Shown: piece by piece, positions 52,824 to 60,715 of the stretch
How the letters are laid out: every line of letters starts with the position of its first letter
Position numbering within the stretch: the stretch's first letter is position 1
The notes under the pieces: generated by a model
Seen by the model: the letters and a program-made list of their open reading frames with translations, nothing else
The model's database searches: none
What the model was told of the DNA's origin: nothing
Assembly: GCA_020444265.1 (NCBI GenBank)
Contig: JAHLLH010000007.1
Span: 62,001-126,000 of the forward strand
DNA: 64,000 bases
Direction: 5' to 3'
Source: a bacterium
Lineage (GTDB): Bacteria > Electryoneota > Electryoneia > Electryoneales > Electryoneaceae
Made by a program: the position numbers and the translations under genes

Positions 52824-53951
52824 ATGGTGCATCGCAACAGCCTGCAACCCGGCTACCTGCTGCTCGAGGATGGCACTCGTTTTGATGGTGACTCCTTCTT
52901 TGGCAGTGATCCCTCCTTCGGCGAAGCTGTCTTTAATACCTCCCACACCGGTTACCAGGAAATCCTCACCGACCCATCGTACCGCAAGCAGATCATGACC
53001 TTTACCACGACCCACATCGGCAATGTGGGGATCAACGGTGAGGATGTCGAATCGAACCGTATCCAGGTCGCGGGCGCGGTGGTGCGTTCCCTGGCGCCGA
53101 GGGCACGGAACTGGCGTGCGGAAGAAGACCTCGAGGTCTGGATGGACCAGGCAGGAGCGCCGGTGCTGGCTGGTGCAGATACCAGGGCGATTACGCTTCA
53201 TCTCCGCAGCCGTGGCGCAATGCGTGCCGGCCTCTTTCCATCATCCATCCCGACCGACGAAGCCCTCGAACAGGTGAAGGCATCCCCGGATATGGACGGT
53301 GCCAACCTCGCTGCGGAGGTGAGCTGCGAGAAGGCCTGGAGCTACACACCGGATGATCTGCCGGAACGATGGTACCGGCGGAGTGATACCGGTACCGGCC
53401 TGAAGGTCGCGGTTCTCGATTATGGTGTGAAACGGAATATCCTGCGTCAGCTTGCCCAACGTGGTTGTGAGGTGACCGTGCTTCCAGCGACGACAACCGC
53501 CGGCGAGGTGAAAGCGGGCGGCTACCACGGTGTGTTGGTCAGCAACGGTCCCGGTGATCCGGCGGCGGTAATACAGGGGATTGAAACCGTGCGTGGTTTG
53601 ATCGGCGAGCTGCCGCTCTTTGGCATCTGCCTCGGTCATCAGCTTCTGAGCCTTGCAGCGGGACTGGAAACCTTCAAACTCCCCTTCGGCCATCGTGGCG
53701 CCAATCACCCGGTCCGTGCCCACAAGGATGGGTCCGTCGAGATCACCTCGCAGAACCACGGCTTCGCGGTGCGGGATGGGGGCTTACCAAAGCAGTGGAC
53801 CATCAGCCACCTCAACCTGAACGACCAGACCATCGAGGGGCTGGCACATACTGACTTACCCGCCTTCTCGATCCAGTACCACCCCGAGGCGAGCCCCGGC
53901 CCGCACGAGGGCTGGATCTATTTCGATCAGTTTGTTGAGATGATGAAGTAG
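52824..53951 (+). CDS. carA: Carbamoyl-phosphate synthase, small (glutaminase) subunit
   Basis: 375 residues from ATG 52824; the open frame upstream runs through a repeat and is not homologous. N-terminal CarA domain (LLLEDGTRFDGDSFF; FNTSHTGYQEILTDPSY), then a class I glutamine amidotransferase with Cys in FGICLGHQLL and the His/Glu pair in QYHPEASPGPHE. It releases ammonia from glutamine and channels it to CarB for carbamoyl phosphate, used in pyrimidine and arginine synthesis. carB follows after 381 bases of repeats. Confidence 0.96.
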   Translation: MVHRNSLQPGYLLLEDGTRFDGDSFFGSDPSFGEAVFNTSHTGYQEILTDPSYRKQIMTFTTTHIGNVGINGEDVESNRIQVAGAVVRSLAPRARNWRAEEDLEVWMDQAGAPVLAGADTRAITLHLRSRGAMRAGLFPSSIPTDEALEQVKASPDMDGANLAAEVSCEKAWSYTPDDLPERWYRRSDTGTGLKVAVLDYGVKRNILRQLAQRGCEVTVLPATTTAGEVKAGGYHGVLVSNGPGDPAAVIQGIETVRGLIGELPLFGICLGHQLLSLAAGLETFKLPFGHRGANHPVRAHKDGSVEITSQNHGFAVRDGGLPKQWTISHLNLNDQTIEGLAHTDLPAFSIQYHPEASPGPHEGWIYFDQFVEMMK

Positions 53952-53969
53952 GGTTGGGTTATTCGAGTG

Positions 53970-54118
53970 TAGGCCGGATTCTTGAATCCGGCGAGGATCA
54001 CCGAAGGTGATCGACCCTTTCGCATCTCAAGGTGTGATCAAATGTAGGCCGGGGTTTCCAACCCCGGCGAGGTCATCGCGAAGCGATGACATTCCCCATC
54101 GCGCCAACGGCGCGAAGA
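53970..54118. repeat. GTAGGCCGG-type repeat pair between carA and carB
   Basis: Two related units: GTAGGCCGGATTCTTGAATC with CACCGAAGGTG after it (from 53970), and TAGGCCGGGGTTTCCAACCC with TCATCGCGAAGCGATGA (from 54044); then an ATCGCGCC/GGCGCGA hairpin (about 54098-54117). All are palindromic and non-coding. Confidence 0.75.
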
Positions 54119-54184
54119 GGTGAGAAGACAGGATAGACCCGCGCCGCAGGCACAGGCCAGGTGGTTTATCCGTCAGGTCAAGTG

Positions 54185-54317
54185 GCTTGGGTACCCCGCC
54201 ACCCAAGCGTGCATGTCAGAACCACGGCGGGTGAGCATCAGGAAGGGGATCCCCGACGCGCCCGGGTTCCCTTCGGTCACCATCCGGTTGGCACCGGATA
54301 GGGCGCTGGGGATGACA
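54185..54317. repeat. ATCCCCAG-type element, partial, directly before carB
   Basis: GCTTGGGTACCCCGCCACCCAAGC (hairpin), then GGGGATCCCCGACGCG, TTCCCTTCGGTCAC and GCGCTGGGGATGACAG. The left half of the element is missing. It ends 15 bases before the carB ATG, so the repeat forms part of the carB leader. Confidence 0.8.
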
Positions 54318-54332
54318 GAGAATCAAGATCCC

Positions 54333-57300
54333 ATGCCGAAACGCACCGACATTCAGACCATCCTCGTCCTCGGCTCCGGCCCGATTGTCATCGGGCAGGC
54401 GTGCGAGTTTGACTATTCCGGCACCCAGGCGATCCGTGCCCTGAAGGAAGAGGGTTATTGTGTCGTGCTGGTCAATTCCAACCCGGCGACCATCATGACC
54501 GATCCCGGCCTCGCCGATGCCACCTATGTCGAGGCGCTCGAGGTGGACATGGTCGAGCGGGTGATCGAACGAGAACGGCCTGATGCCATCCTGCCTACCC
54601 TCGGTGGCCAGACCGCGCTCAACCTGGCGCTTGATCTGAACAAGGCGGGCGTGCTGGAGAGGTATGGGGTCCAACTGCTCGGCGCATCAGTCGAGGCGAT
54701 TGACCTGGCGGAGGACCGCGAAAAATTCCATGCCGCGATGGCACGGATCGGGCTCGATGTCCCGCGTGGCGGTTTCGCAAAGACGATGGACGAGGCGCTC
54801 GAGGTGCTCGAGCAGACCGGGATGCCGGTGATCATCCGCCCGAGCTTCACCCTCGGCGGCGTCGGCGGCTCGATTGTCTACAACCGGGAGGAATTTGAGG
54901 AACGGGCACATTGGGGGCTGAGTCGCAGCCCGATCAGCGAAATCCTGATCGAAGAAGCCCTCTTCGGTTGGAAGGAATTTGAACTCGAGGTGATGCGGGA
55001 CAACGCCGATCAGTGTGTCATCATCTGCTCGATTGAAAACCTCGACCCGCTTGGTGTCCACACCGGTGACTCGATCACTGTTGCCCCGCAGCAAACCCTG
55101 ACCGACAAAGAGTACCAGGCGATGCGCGATGCCTCGTTCAAGGTGATCCGTGAGGTGGGTGTCGAAACGGGCGGCTCCAACATTCAGTTCGGGGTGCATC
55201 CGACCACCGGACGGATGGTGGTGATCGAAATGAACCCCCGTGTCAGCCGTTCCTCGGCGTTGGCCTCGAAAGCGACCGGCTTCCCCATCGCACGCATCGC
55301 CGCGAAGCTGGCGGTGGGGTATCGTCTAGATGAAATTGACAATGCGATCACACGGAAGACCCCCGCCTCCTTTGAACCGGCGCTCGATTATGTGGTGGTG
55401 AAGATTCCACGGTGGGCGTTTGAGAAGTTCCCCGCCGTCGACCAGACCCTCGGCAGCCAGATGAAGTCGGTCGGGGAGGCGATGGCGATCGGACGGACCT
55501 TCCCCGAAGCACTGCAAAAAGCCTTGCGCAGCCTCGAGCAGGATCGTGCCGGGCTCGGCGCGGATGGCAAGGATGTGATCGCCTCGGATAACGTCGAACC
55601 GCACCTCCTGACCGAATGGCGTGGGCTGGTGAGACGCAAACTCTCCACCCCACGTGCGGAAAACATCTTCTACCTGCGTCACGCACTCAAACTGGGCCTC
55701 TCTGTCGAGGAAGTCGCCAAAACAACCGGTGTTGACCCCTGGTTTCTCGACCAGATCGTCCAGATTGTCGAAATGGAAAAGCGGCTCCGTGCCGCGGCTC
55801 CCACCAGCGGCGACCTGACGAGCCTGCGTACCGCCGTCAGCCCCGACCTGCTGAAACGGGCCAAACGGGAGGGCTTCTCCGACAAGCAGCTCGCCACGAT
55901 TTTCCGCACCAGCGAAGAGAGCATCCGCAGGCTGCGCGACATCCACAACCTGCACCCGGTCCATCTACCGGTGGACACCTGCGCGGCAGAGTTCGAAGCG
56001 TTTACGCCCTACTACTACTCGAGTTGGGAGACGGGGGCGGGCGAAGTGGAACGTGGCAGCAACGCCTCGATCCTCATCCTCGGCAGCGGCCCCAACCGGA
56101 TCGGACAGGGGATTGAGTTCGACACCTGCTGTGTCCAGGCCTCGTTGACCCTTCGCGAGGAGGGCTACGATGCGGTGATGGTCAACTGCAACCCGGAGAC
56201 CGTTTCCACTGACTATGACATTTCCACTCGACTGTACTTCGAACCGATCACCCTCGAGGATGTGCTCGAGATCTGCCGCGTCGAGAAGCCGGATGGTGTA
56301 ATTGTCCAGTTCGGCGGGCAGACGCCATTGAAGATCGCCGACCAGCTTGAGGCGCATGGGATCAAGGTGTTGGGCACGCCTCCGACTCGCATCGCCGATG
56401 CGGAAGACCGTGAAAAATTCGGTGCGGTGTTGCGCAGCTTGAAGATTCCGCACCCGGCTTATGGCATTGCCAAGCACTTTTCGCAGGCGCACGAGATCGC
56501 CGAGCAGGTCGGCTATCCCGTGCTGGTCCGTCCAAGTTTTGTGCTCGGTGGACGGGCGATGGAGATCGTCTTCGACCCCGATGGGCTCGACCGTTACCTG
56601 CGTGAATCCGCTGGCGAAGTGACCCCGGAACACCCGGTCCTGATCGACCGCTACATCGAGGATGCCTTCGAGTTCGATGTCGATTCGGTCAGTGATGGCA
56701 GCGAGACGATTATCTGCGGGATGATGCAGCACATCGAGGAGGCAGGGGTTCATTCGGGCGACAGCGCCTGTGTCCTGCCGCCTTTTGTGTTAACCCCGGA
56801 TCAGCGTGATACCATGGTTGCGATCACACGTCAACTCGCCTCCGCACTCGATGTGGTCGGGCTGATGAACGTACAGTTCGCTTTCCGAAACGGTGAGATG
56901 TACGTGCTTGAGGTCAACCCGAGAGCCAGCCGAACCATTCCCTTTGTCTCCAAGGCGACGGGGGTCAACTGGGCGAGTGTGGCGTCGAGGTGCATTGTGG
57001 GACGGTCCCTCCAGGAACAGGGGGTCAAAGAGAACCTTGATCCGGGGATCTTCGCGGTCAAGGAGGTGGTCTTCCCCTTCAGCCGTTTCGAAGGGATCAA
57101 CCCCTTCCTCGGGCCGGAGATGCGCAGTACCGGCGAGGTGATGGGCATCGCCCCGACCTTCAGCGAGGCCTATTCGAAGGCGCTCTACGCTTCCGGTACC
57201 CTGTTGCCCGACCCCTCGAAAGGCGGCGCGGTCTTTGTTTCGGTCAACGATCATGACAAACCACGCACAGCCCAGATTTCGGCACGGCTGGTCAAACAGG

Positions 57301-57617
57301 GATTCACCATCATTGCCACCAGGGGCACCGCCGCTTACCTGAACGAACAGGATGTTCCCGCTGAGGCGATTCCAAAAGTCTACGAGGGCCGTCCCCATGT
57401 CGTTGACCGGATGAAAAACGGTGAGGTCACGTTGGTTATCAACACGCCCCTGGGCAGCGAGTCCTACTATGACGAGCGCATTGTCGGCGAAACCGCCTAC
57501 CGTACCGGGGTCCCGTTGATAACAACCCTCTCCGCAGCGGAGGCCGCCATCGAAGCGATTGAGGCGATCGGCCAGCGCCCCCTCCAGCCGATCAAGTTGC
57601 AGGAGATTCGCCGATAG
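54333..57617 (+). CDS. carB: Carbamoyl-phosphate synthase, large subunit
   Basis: 1094 residues from ATG 54333 ([21 protein letters not shown], the standard CarB start); the longer open frame reads through a repeat. Two homologous ATP-grasp halves: the carboxyphosphate domain ([32 protein letters not shown]), the oligomerisation domain, the carbamate-kinase half ([50 protein letters not shown]) and the MGS-like allosteric domain ([14 protein letters not shown]) where UMP and ornithine regulate in known enzymes. No strong ribosome site precedes the ATG. Confidence 0.97.
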   Translation: MPKRTDIQTILVLGSGPIVIGQACEFDYSGTQAIRALKEEGYCVVLVNSNPATIMTDPGLADATYVEALEVDMVERVIERERPDAILPTLGGQTALNLALDLNKAGVLERYGVQLLGASVEAIDLAEDREKFHAAMARIGLDVPRGGFAKTMDEALEVLEQTGMPVIIRPSFTLGGVGGSIVYNREEFEERAHWGLSRSPISEILIEEALFGWKEFELEVMRDNADQCVIICSIENLDPLGVHTGDSITVAPQQTLTDKEYQAMRDASFKVIREVGVETGGSNIQFGVHPTTGRMVVIEMNPRVSRSSALASKATGFPIARIAAKLAVGYRLDEIDNAITRKTPASFEPALDYVVVKIPRWAFEKFPAVDQTLGSQMKSVGEAMAIGRTFPEALQKALRSLEQDRAGLGADGKDVIASDNVEPHLLTEWRGLVRRKLSTPRAENIFYLRHALKLGLSVEEVAKTTGVDPWFLDQIVQIVEMEKRLRAAAPTSGDLTSLRTAVSPDLLKRAKREGFSDKQLATIFRTSEESIRRLRDIHNLHPVHLPVDTCAAEFEAFTPYYYSSWETGAGEVERGSNASILILGSGPNRIGQGIEFDTCCVQASLTLREEGYDAVMVNCNPETVSTDYDISTRLYFEPITLEDVLEICRVEKPDGVIVQFGGQTPLKIADQLEAHGIKVLGTPPTRIADAEDREKFGAVLRSLKIPHPAYGIAKHFSQAHEIAEQVGYPVLVRPSFVLGGRAMEIVFDPDGLDRYLRESAGEVTPEHPVLIDRYIEDAFEFDVDSVSDGSETIICGMMQHIEEAGVHSGDSACVLPPFVLTPDQRDTMVAITRQLASALDVVGLMNVQFAFRNGEMYVLEVNPRASRTIPFVSKATGVNWASVASRCIVGRSLQEQGVKENLDPGIFAVKEVVFPFSRFEGINPFLGPEMRSTGEVMGIAPTFSEAYSKALYASGTLLPDPSKGGAVFVSVNDHDKPRTAQISARLVKQGFTIIATRGTAAYLNEQDVPAEAIPKVYEGRPHVVDRMKNGEVTLVINTPLGSESYYDERIVGETAYRTGVPLITTLSAAEAAIEAIEAIGQRPLQPIKLQEIRR

Positions 57618-57678
57618 GGAGACACGAGTTCAGCGGGTTGCGAACTATTTCGAAAACGTCAACCGAATTGCATTGCCT

Positions 57679-57692
57679 GGTAAACGTTTAGC
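57679..57692 (+). promoter_or_regulatory. GG-N10-GC element containing the palindrome TAAACGTTTA
   Basis: GG-TAAACGTTTA-GC at 57679-57692, about 70 bases ahead of the first barrel-like gene. The GG/GC spacing fits sigma-54 but the -24 box (TGGTAA) is poor. The palindrome TAAACGTTTA also occurs at 47031-47040, so it may instead be a repressor site of LacI type. Confidence 0.2.
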
Positions 57693-57760
57693 ATTTTAAT
57701 AATTATGGCATAAAATCATTCTGGCGATTGTAGTTGTAAGATTGTCTGTTTGGGGGATAA

Positions 57761-58411
57761 ATGAGATACCTGCTCAGCTTGCTGGTTCTTCTGTCTGCGG
57801 TGAATGTTTTTGCGGAGGAACGTCCATTTTCGGTCGAGTTTTCACCTTCCTTCTTTGCTACCGAATGGAACGGCCCTGAGAAGATCCACCTGATTTTTGG
57901 TGGGGATGATTCCGAAGTCTATGATTACATCAAACCGACATGGGGGGCCGGATTGTCCATTGGCCTCTGGCATGACACCAATCCCTGGCTCGGTCTCGGC
58001 CTGACGTACATGTCCGGTAGACATCTCCCAATGCTTTACCCCTCATTCTCGGGTCTAAATTTTGTTGATGCCGACAAAACGGAATCCTGGCAGCTCACAT
58101 CACGTCTCATGACCCCCTCGCACAAGGAGAAACGTGGCTCCAGCCTCTTTCTAAGGCTCGGATTGGACTACACACGAACCGGATGGCAGGTGCATAACGC
58201 CAACTTGTGGGGGGAGGATGTACCCGAAGAAACGCTGGATGCGGCGAGGGGACACATGGGGCAATGGAGTGCGACCACCGGTTTGGGGATGCTGCTGGGG
58301 AGACGGGCTGGCTTCCACCTGACCCTGGAATGGGAATATGGCTTCCCCATTTACTCCAACAGTGACAAACTTTTCAACTTGAATGTGCTTTCCTTAAAGC
58401 TGGGTCTGTAA
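57761..58411 (+). CDS. Small outer-membrane-type protein, paralogue 1
   Basis: 216 residues, signal peptide cut after NVFAE, GGGGGATAA ribosome site. Strand-rich with Trp/Tyr girdles (PTWGAGLSIGLWHDTNPWLGLGLTYMSGRHLP; SLFLRLGLDYTRTGWQVHN; LEWEYGFPIY) and a C-terminal LSLKLGL strand. Shares length and the series 'W/Y...SGRH...W-LxxR...DYTRTGW...QWS' with the two following genes, so the three are paralogues. Likely a small outer-membrane beta barrel of unknown function. Confidence 0.7.
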   Translation: MRYLLSLLVLLSAVNVFAEERPFSVEFSPSFFATEWNGPEKIHLIFGGDDSEVYDYIKPTWGAGLSIGLWHDTNPWLGLGLTYMSGRHLPMLYPSFSGLNFVDADKTESWQLTSRLMTPSHKEKRGSSLFLRLGLDYTRTGWQVHNANLWGEDVPEETLDAARGHMGQWSATTGLGMLLGRRAGFHLTLEWEYGFPIYSNSDKLFNLNVLSLKLGL

Positions 58412-58524
58412 TCGATTTGCATGCTGGCGACTCCCCGCTTTCTTTCGATTTCTCTTCTGGTGAGCGATGTTAAAGCTATAGGAATAAGCGTAGGTGACTC
58501 AGGGACAATAAGCAAAGGCACTTC

Positions 58525-59175
58525 ATGCGACGACAACTGATTCTACTCTTCCTTCTGCTGGCCACATCGCAGGCCGTGGCAACCAACCCTCTTTTTGAAA
58601 TCTCCTACACGATGCAGGGCGCAGGACGGGACAATTATGACCTTGTTCTGCAGGCCGAAGACGACAACGGGCTGTATACCTTCAGTAAGCCAGCCGTCTG
58701 GTTTGGCTATACCCTTGCACTGTGGAAGGATGTCACTCCCGGCATGGCAGTAGGGGTTCGGTACTTACGTGGGATGCATCTACCACCCGTTCGAGACATC
58801 CTGTTTCCCCTCCCGGGGCTGCTGGCGCCGAAGATGAATTACCATTATACCGAAGGCTGGCGTCTCGGGGCACGTTTTTATCGTCCCCAGCCGGACCAGC
58901 CGCGAGCCACCTACCCTTTCCTCAGCGCCGGCTTCAGCTACACGCGAAGCGGCTGGGAGGTGAAGAACGGTTTGCTGGGTGTGCAGATCACAGAGGAGGA
59001 GCTCGACAAGGCCTACACCCGGAGCGCACAGTGGGACGTGGATGCTGGTGGCGGCCTTTTTTTCTATCGCGGGAAACGAATCCGGATTGCGATTGAACTC
59101 ACCTTCGGGTTACCTCTTATCTACACCGAGGAACCTTATTTGAACAGCCAGATGAACCTGATCTTCGGGTTCTGA
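58525..59175 (+). CDS. Small outer-membrane-type protein, paralogue 2
   Basis: 216 residues, signal peptide cut after SQAVA, AAAGG before the ATG. Same plan as its neighbours: KPAVWFGYTLALWKDVTPGMAVGVRYLRGMHLPP, GWRLGARFY, SAGFSYTRSGWEVKNGLLG, EEELDKAYTRSAQWDVDAGGG, and a final FGF. The segment after the TRSGW motif has an acidic helix-like stretch (ITEEELDKAYTRS) that is conserved in all three. Function unknown; gap to paralogue 1 is 113 bases. Confidence 0.7.
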   Translation: MRRQLILLFLLLATSQAVATNPLFEISYTMQGAGRDNYDLVLQAEDDNGLYTFSKPAVWFGYTLALWKDVTPGMAVGVRYLRGMHLPPVRDILFPLPGLLAPKMNYHYTEGWRLGARFYRPQPDQPRATYPFLSAGFSYTRSGWEVKNGLLGVQITEEELDKAYTRSAQWDVDAGGGLFFYRGKRIRIAIELTFGLPLIYTEEPYLNSQMNLIFGF

Positions 59176-59205
59176 TTGGTTGTTGAGCGGGGGGACTATC
59201 GTCCA

Positions 59206-59856
59206 ATGAAAAAACTGCTCTTGTTTCTCCTCCTGATCCTCTTCGTCTCGAATGCCGAAGCACGTCACTTCACAATCGAGATCCATGGCTCCATGTTCGC
59301 GACCGGGTGGCAGGAGGGGAATGGCTATACGTGGAGTACGAGTGGGGTGGACGAGGAGGATGAGCTCGAGTATATCAAACCAACACTCGGGTATGCTGGT
59401 GGCGTGTCGGTTTGGCATGACCTGACCTGGTGGTCCACCATCGGCCTGCGCTACACGAGCGGGCGGCAAGGGTACTGGTTTTCACCTATTGCGCTTGTTG
59501 GAGAAAGAGTTAAGCCCGGAACGACTACTTCATGGCAACTGGTGACACGGCTCTACCCCCGGATCCAGGAATGGACCTCGGACAACAAGCTCTATTTCCT
59601 GGTTGGCATCGATCGAACTCAAACCAGCTGGAGATACACCCATACGTTACTCCGGCATAATTACGAGCCAACAGAAGAACAGATCAAAGAAGCCAGTTCG
59701 GTTTTTCACCAGTGGAGTGGAGTCTTCGGGTTTGGCTTGATCGGTGGTGAAAGAGTAGGCTTCCATTCCTCCCTGGAATGGCAGACGGGGGTGCAGCTCT
59801 CCTCCAGCAAACACGCCTTCATCCTTAATCAGCTGGTCCTGAGCGTGGGGTTCTGA
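59206..59856 (+). CDS. Small outer-membrane-type protein, paralogue 3
   Basis: 216 residues from ATG 59206 (the upstream part of the frame is not signal-like). Signal peptide MKKLLLFLLLILFVSNAEA. Matches paralogue 1 best: FATGWQEG, KPTLGYAGGVSVWHDLTWWSTIGLRYTSGRQGY, SWQLVTRLYP, GIDRTQTSWRYTHTLL, EEQIKEASSVFHQWSGVFGFG, LVLSVGF. It starts 30 bases after paralogue 2, so the two share a transcript. All three have exactly 216 residues. Function unknown. Confidence 0.7.
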   Translation: MKKLLLFLLLILFVSNAEARHFTIEIHGSMFATGWQEGNGYTWSTSGVDEEDELEYIKPTLGYAGGVSVWHDLTWWSTIGLRYTSGRQGYWFSPIALVGERVKPGTTTSWQLVTRLYPRIQEWTSDNKLYFLVGIDRTQTSWRYTHTLLRHNYEPTEEQIKEASSVFHQWSGVFGFGLIGGERVGFHSSLEWQTGVQLSSSKHAFILNQLVLSVGF

Positions 59857-59873
59857 TCGCGCTGGTGGCTGGC

Positions 59874-60347
59874 TTACTTCCCTTCCTGTTCCCGTGCAAA
59901 CACGATAAAATCCGTCCTCGCCGGGGTGCCTCCTGCGGCACGGACCAGCTTGGCGATCTGGGCACGGTGATAGGTGCCGTGATTCAGCACGTGTGTCAGG
60001 ATATCCTCCAGGCTGTTGGTGAAGTTGTCGCCCTTGATGTTTCTGTAGGTGATGGGGGTGGCGAGGTCACGCTCGTCCAATCTGCCAAGAAACTCCCGCC
60101 ACATCACTCCACATCGTTCCAGTGCAGCACGGCTTTGCTCTGTCGATTTCACCAACTCGAACAGGTTCGGCGAGGGCGATTCGCCCGCGATGCGGTCGTG
60201 CCAGATCAAATCGGCTTTCAGAATGTGGTCGAACAGGGTCAATGCCTCGTCCGGTGGGATGTCGATGGCTTCGAGGCTTTGCAGGGCACATTCCTGCGCC
60301 CAGAGGTGGTAAGTCGTCAATCGGGTGAAATAGGCCTTCATATCCAT
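59874..60347 (-). CDS. DinB/YfiT-family protein
   Basis: 157 residues, four-helix bundle of the DinB superfamily. The metal-site histidines are visible in LFDHILKADLIWHDRI (near 40-52) and in the last helix HVLNHGTYHRAQI (near 118-130), the usual three-His triad. Members are damage-inducible proteins of mostly unknown activity or thiol-dependent transferases. The stop lies 17 bases from the convergent end of paralogue 3. GGAG precedes the ATG. Confidence 0.88.
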   Translation of the reverse strand: MDMKAYFTRLTTYHLWAQECALQSLEAIDIPPDEALTLFDHILKADLIWHDRIAGESPSPNLFELVKSTEQSRAALERCGVMWREFLGRLDERDLATPITYRNIKGDNFTNSLEDILTHVLNHGTYHRAQIAKLVRAAGGTPARTDFIVFAREQEGK

Positions 60348-60510
60348 CCCTTCGCTCCTGTGTGCTTTTTGCTACACACCCTCTCCCTGGCGTGGTTGAA
60401 CATGCTACATCCCCTGTCATGACACGGTCTCCGCAAGTTAGGGGCGTCGAAGCCCTGTAGTGGCGTCCCGATTTGTTTTTTCTGTTCTGTCGTGGAGCAG
60501 GCTCCGGAAT

Positions 60511-60526
60511 TGGCACACCGTTCGCT
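60511..60526 (+). promoter_or_regulatory. Sigma-54-like promoter of the 859-residue T9SS cargo
   Basis: TGGCAC-ACCGT-TCGCT: perfect -24 box, exact GG-N10-GC spacing, one mismatch in the -12 box (TCGCT for TTGCT). Predicted start near 60537, giving a 179-base leader to the ATG at 60716. A perfect 10-bp palindrome TGTCATGACA lies at 60415-60424, 113-122 bases upstream of the start. It shares the TGACA half-site with the activator sites at 2266-2281 but in the opposite order, so the same activator is not proven. The 368-base gap has no gene. Confidence 0.45.
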
Positions 60527-60715
60527 AATACTCGATTTGTCTGACAGAATGTTGGACGAGTTCTTCCTGGGGAAGAAAAATCCGGCAAGGAGCTGGATCT
60601 GGAGACAGGAGCCCGAGTGTGACGACGGGCAACCATAAAAATATTCAGGACTTCCTACATTTCCCCACGAGGGGGCTGGGGCCCCTGAATCAAGGTACTT
60701 GCAAGGAGAGAGAAC

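Noticed and set aside
54120-54332. N-terminal extension of the carB frame
   Set aside because: It runs through a repeat (giving [10 protein letters not shown]-type sequence); the standard CarB start is at 54333.
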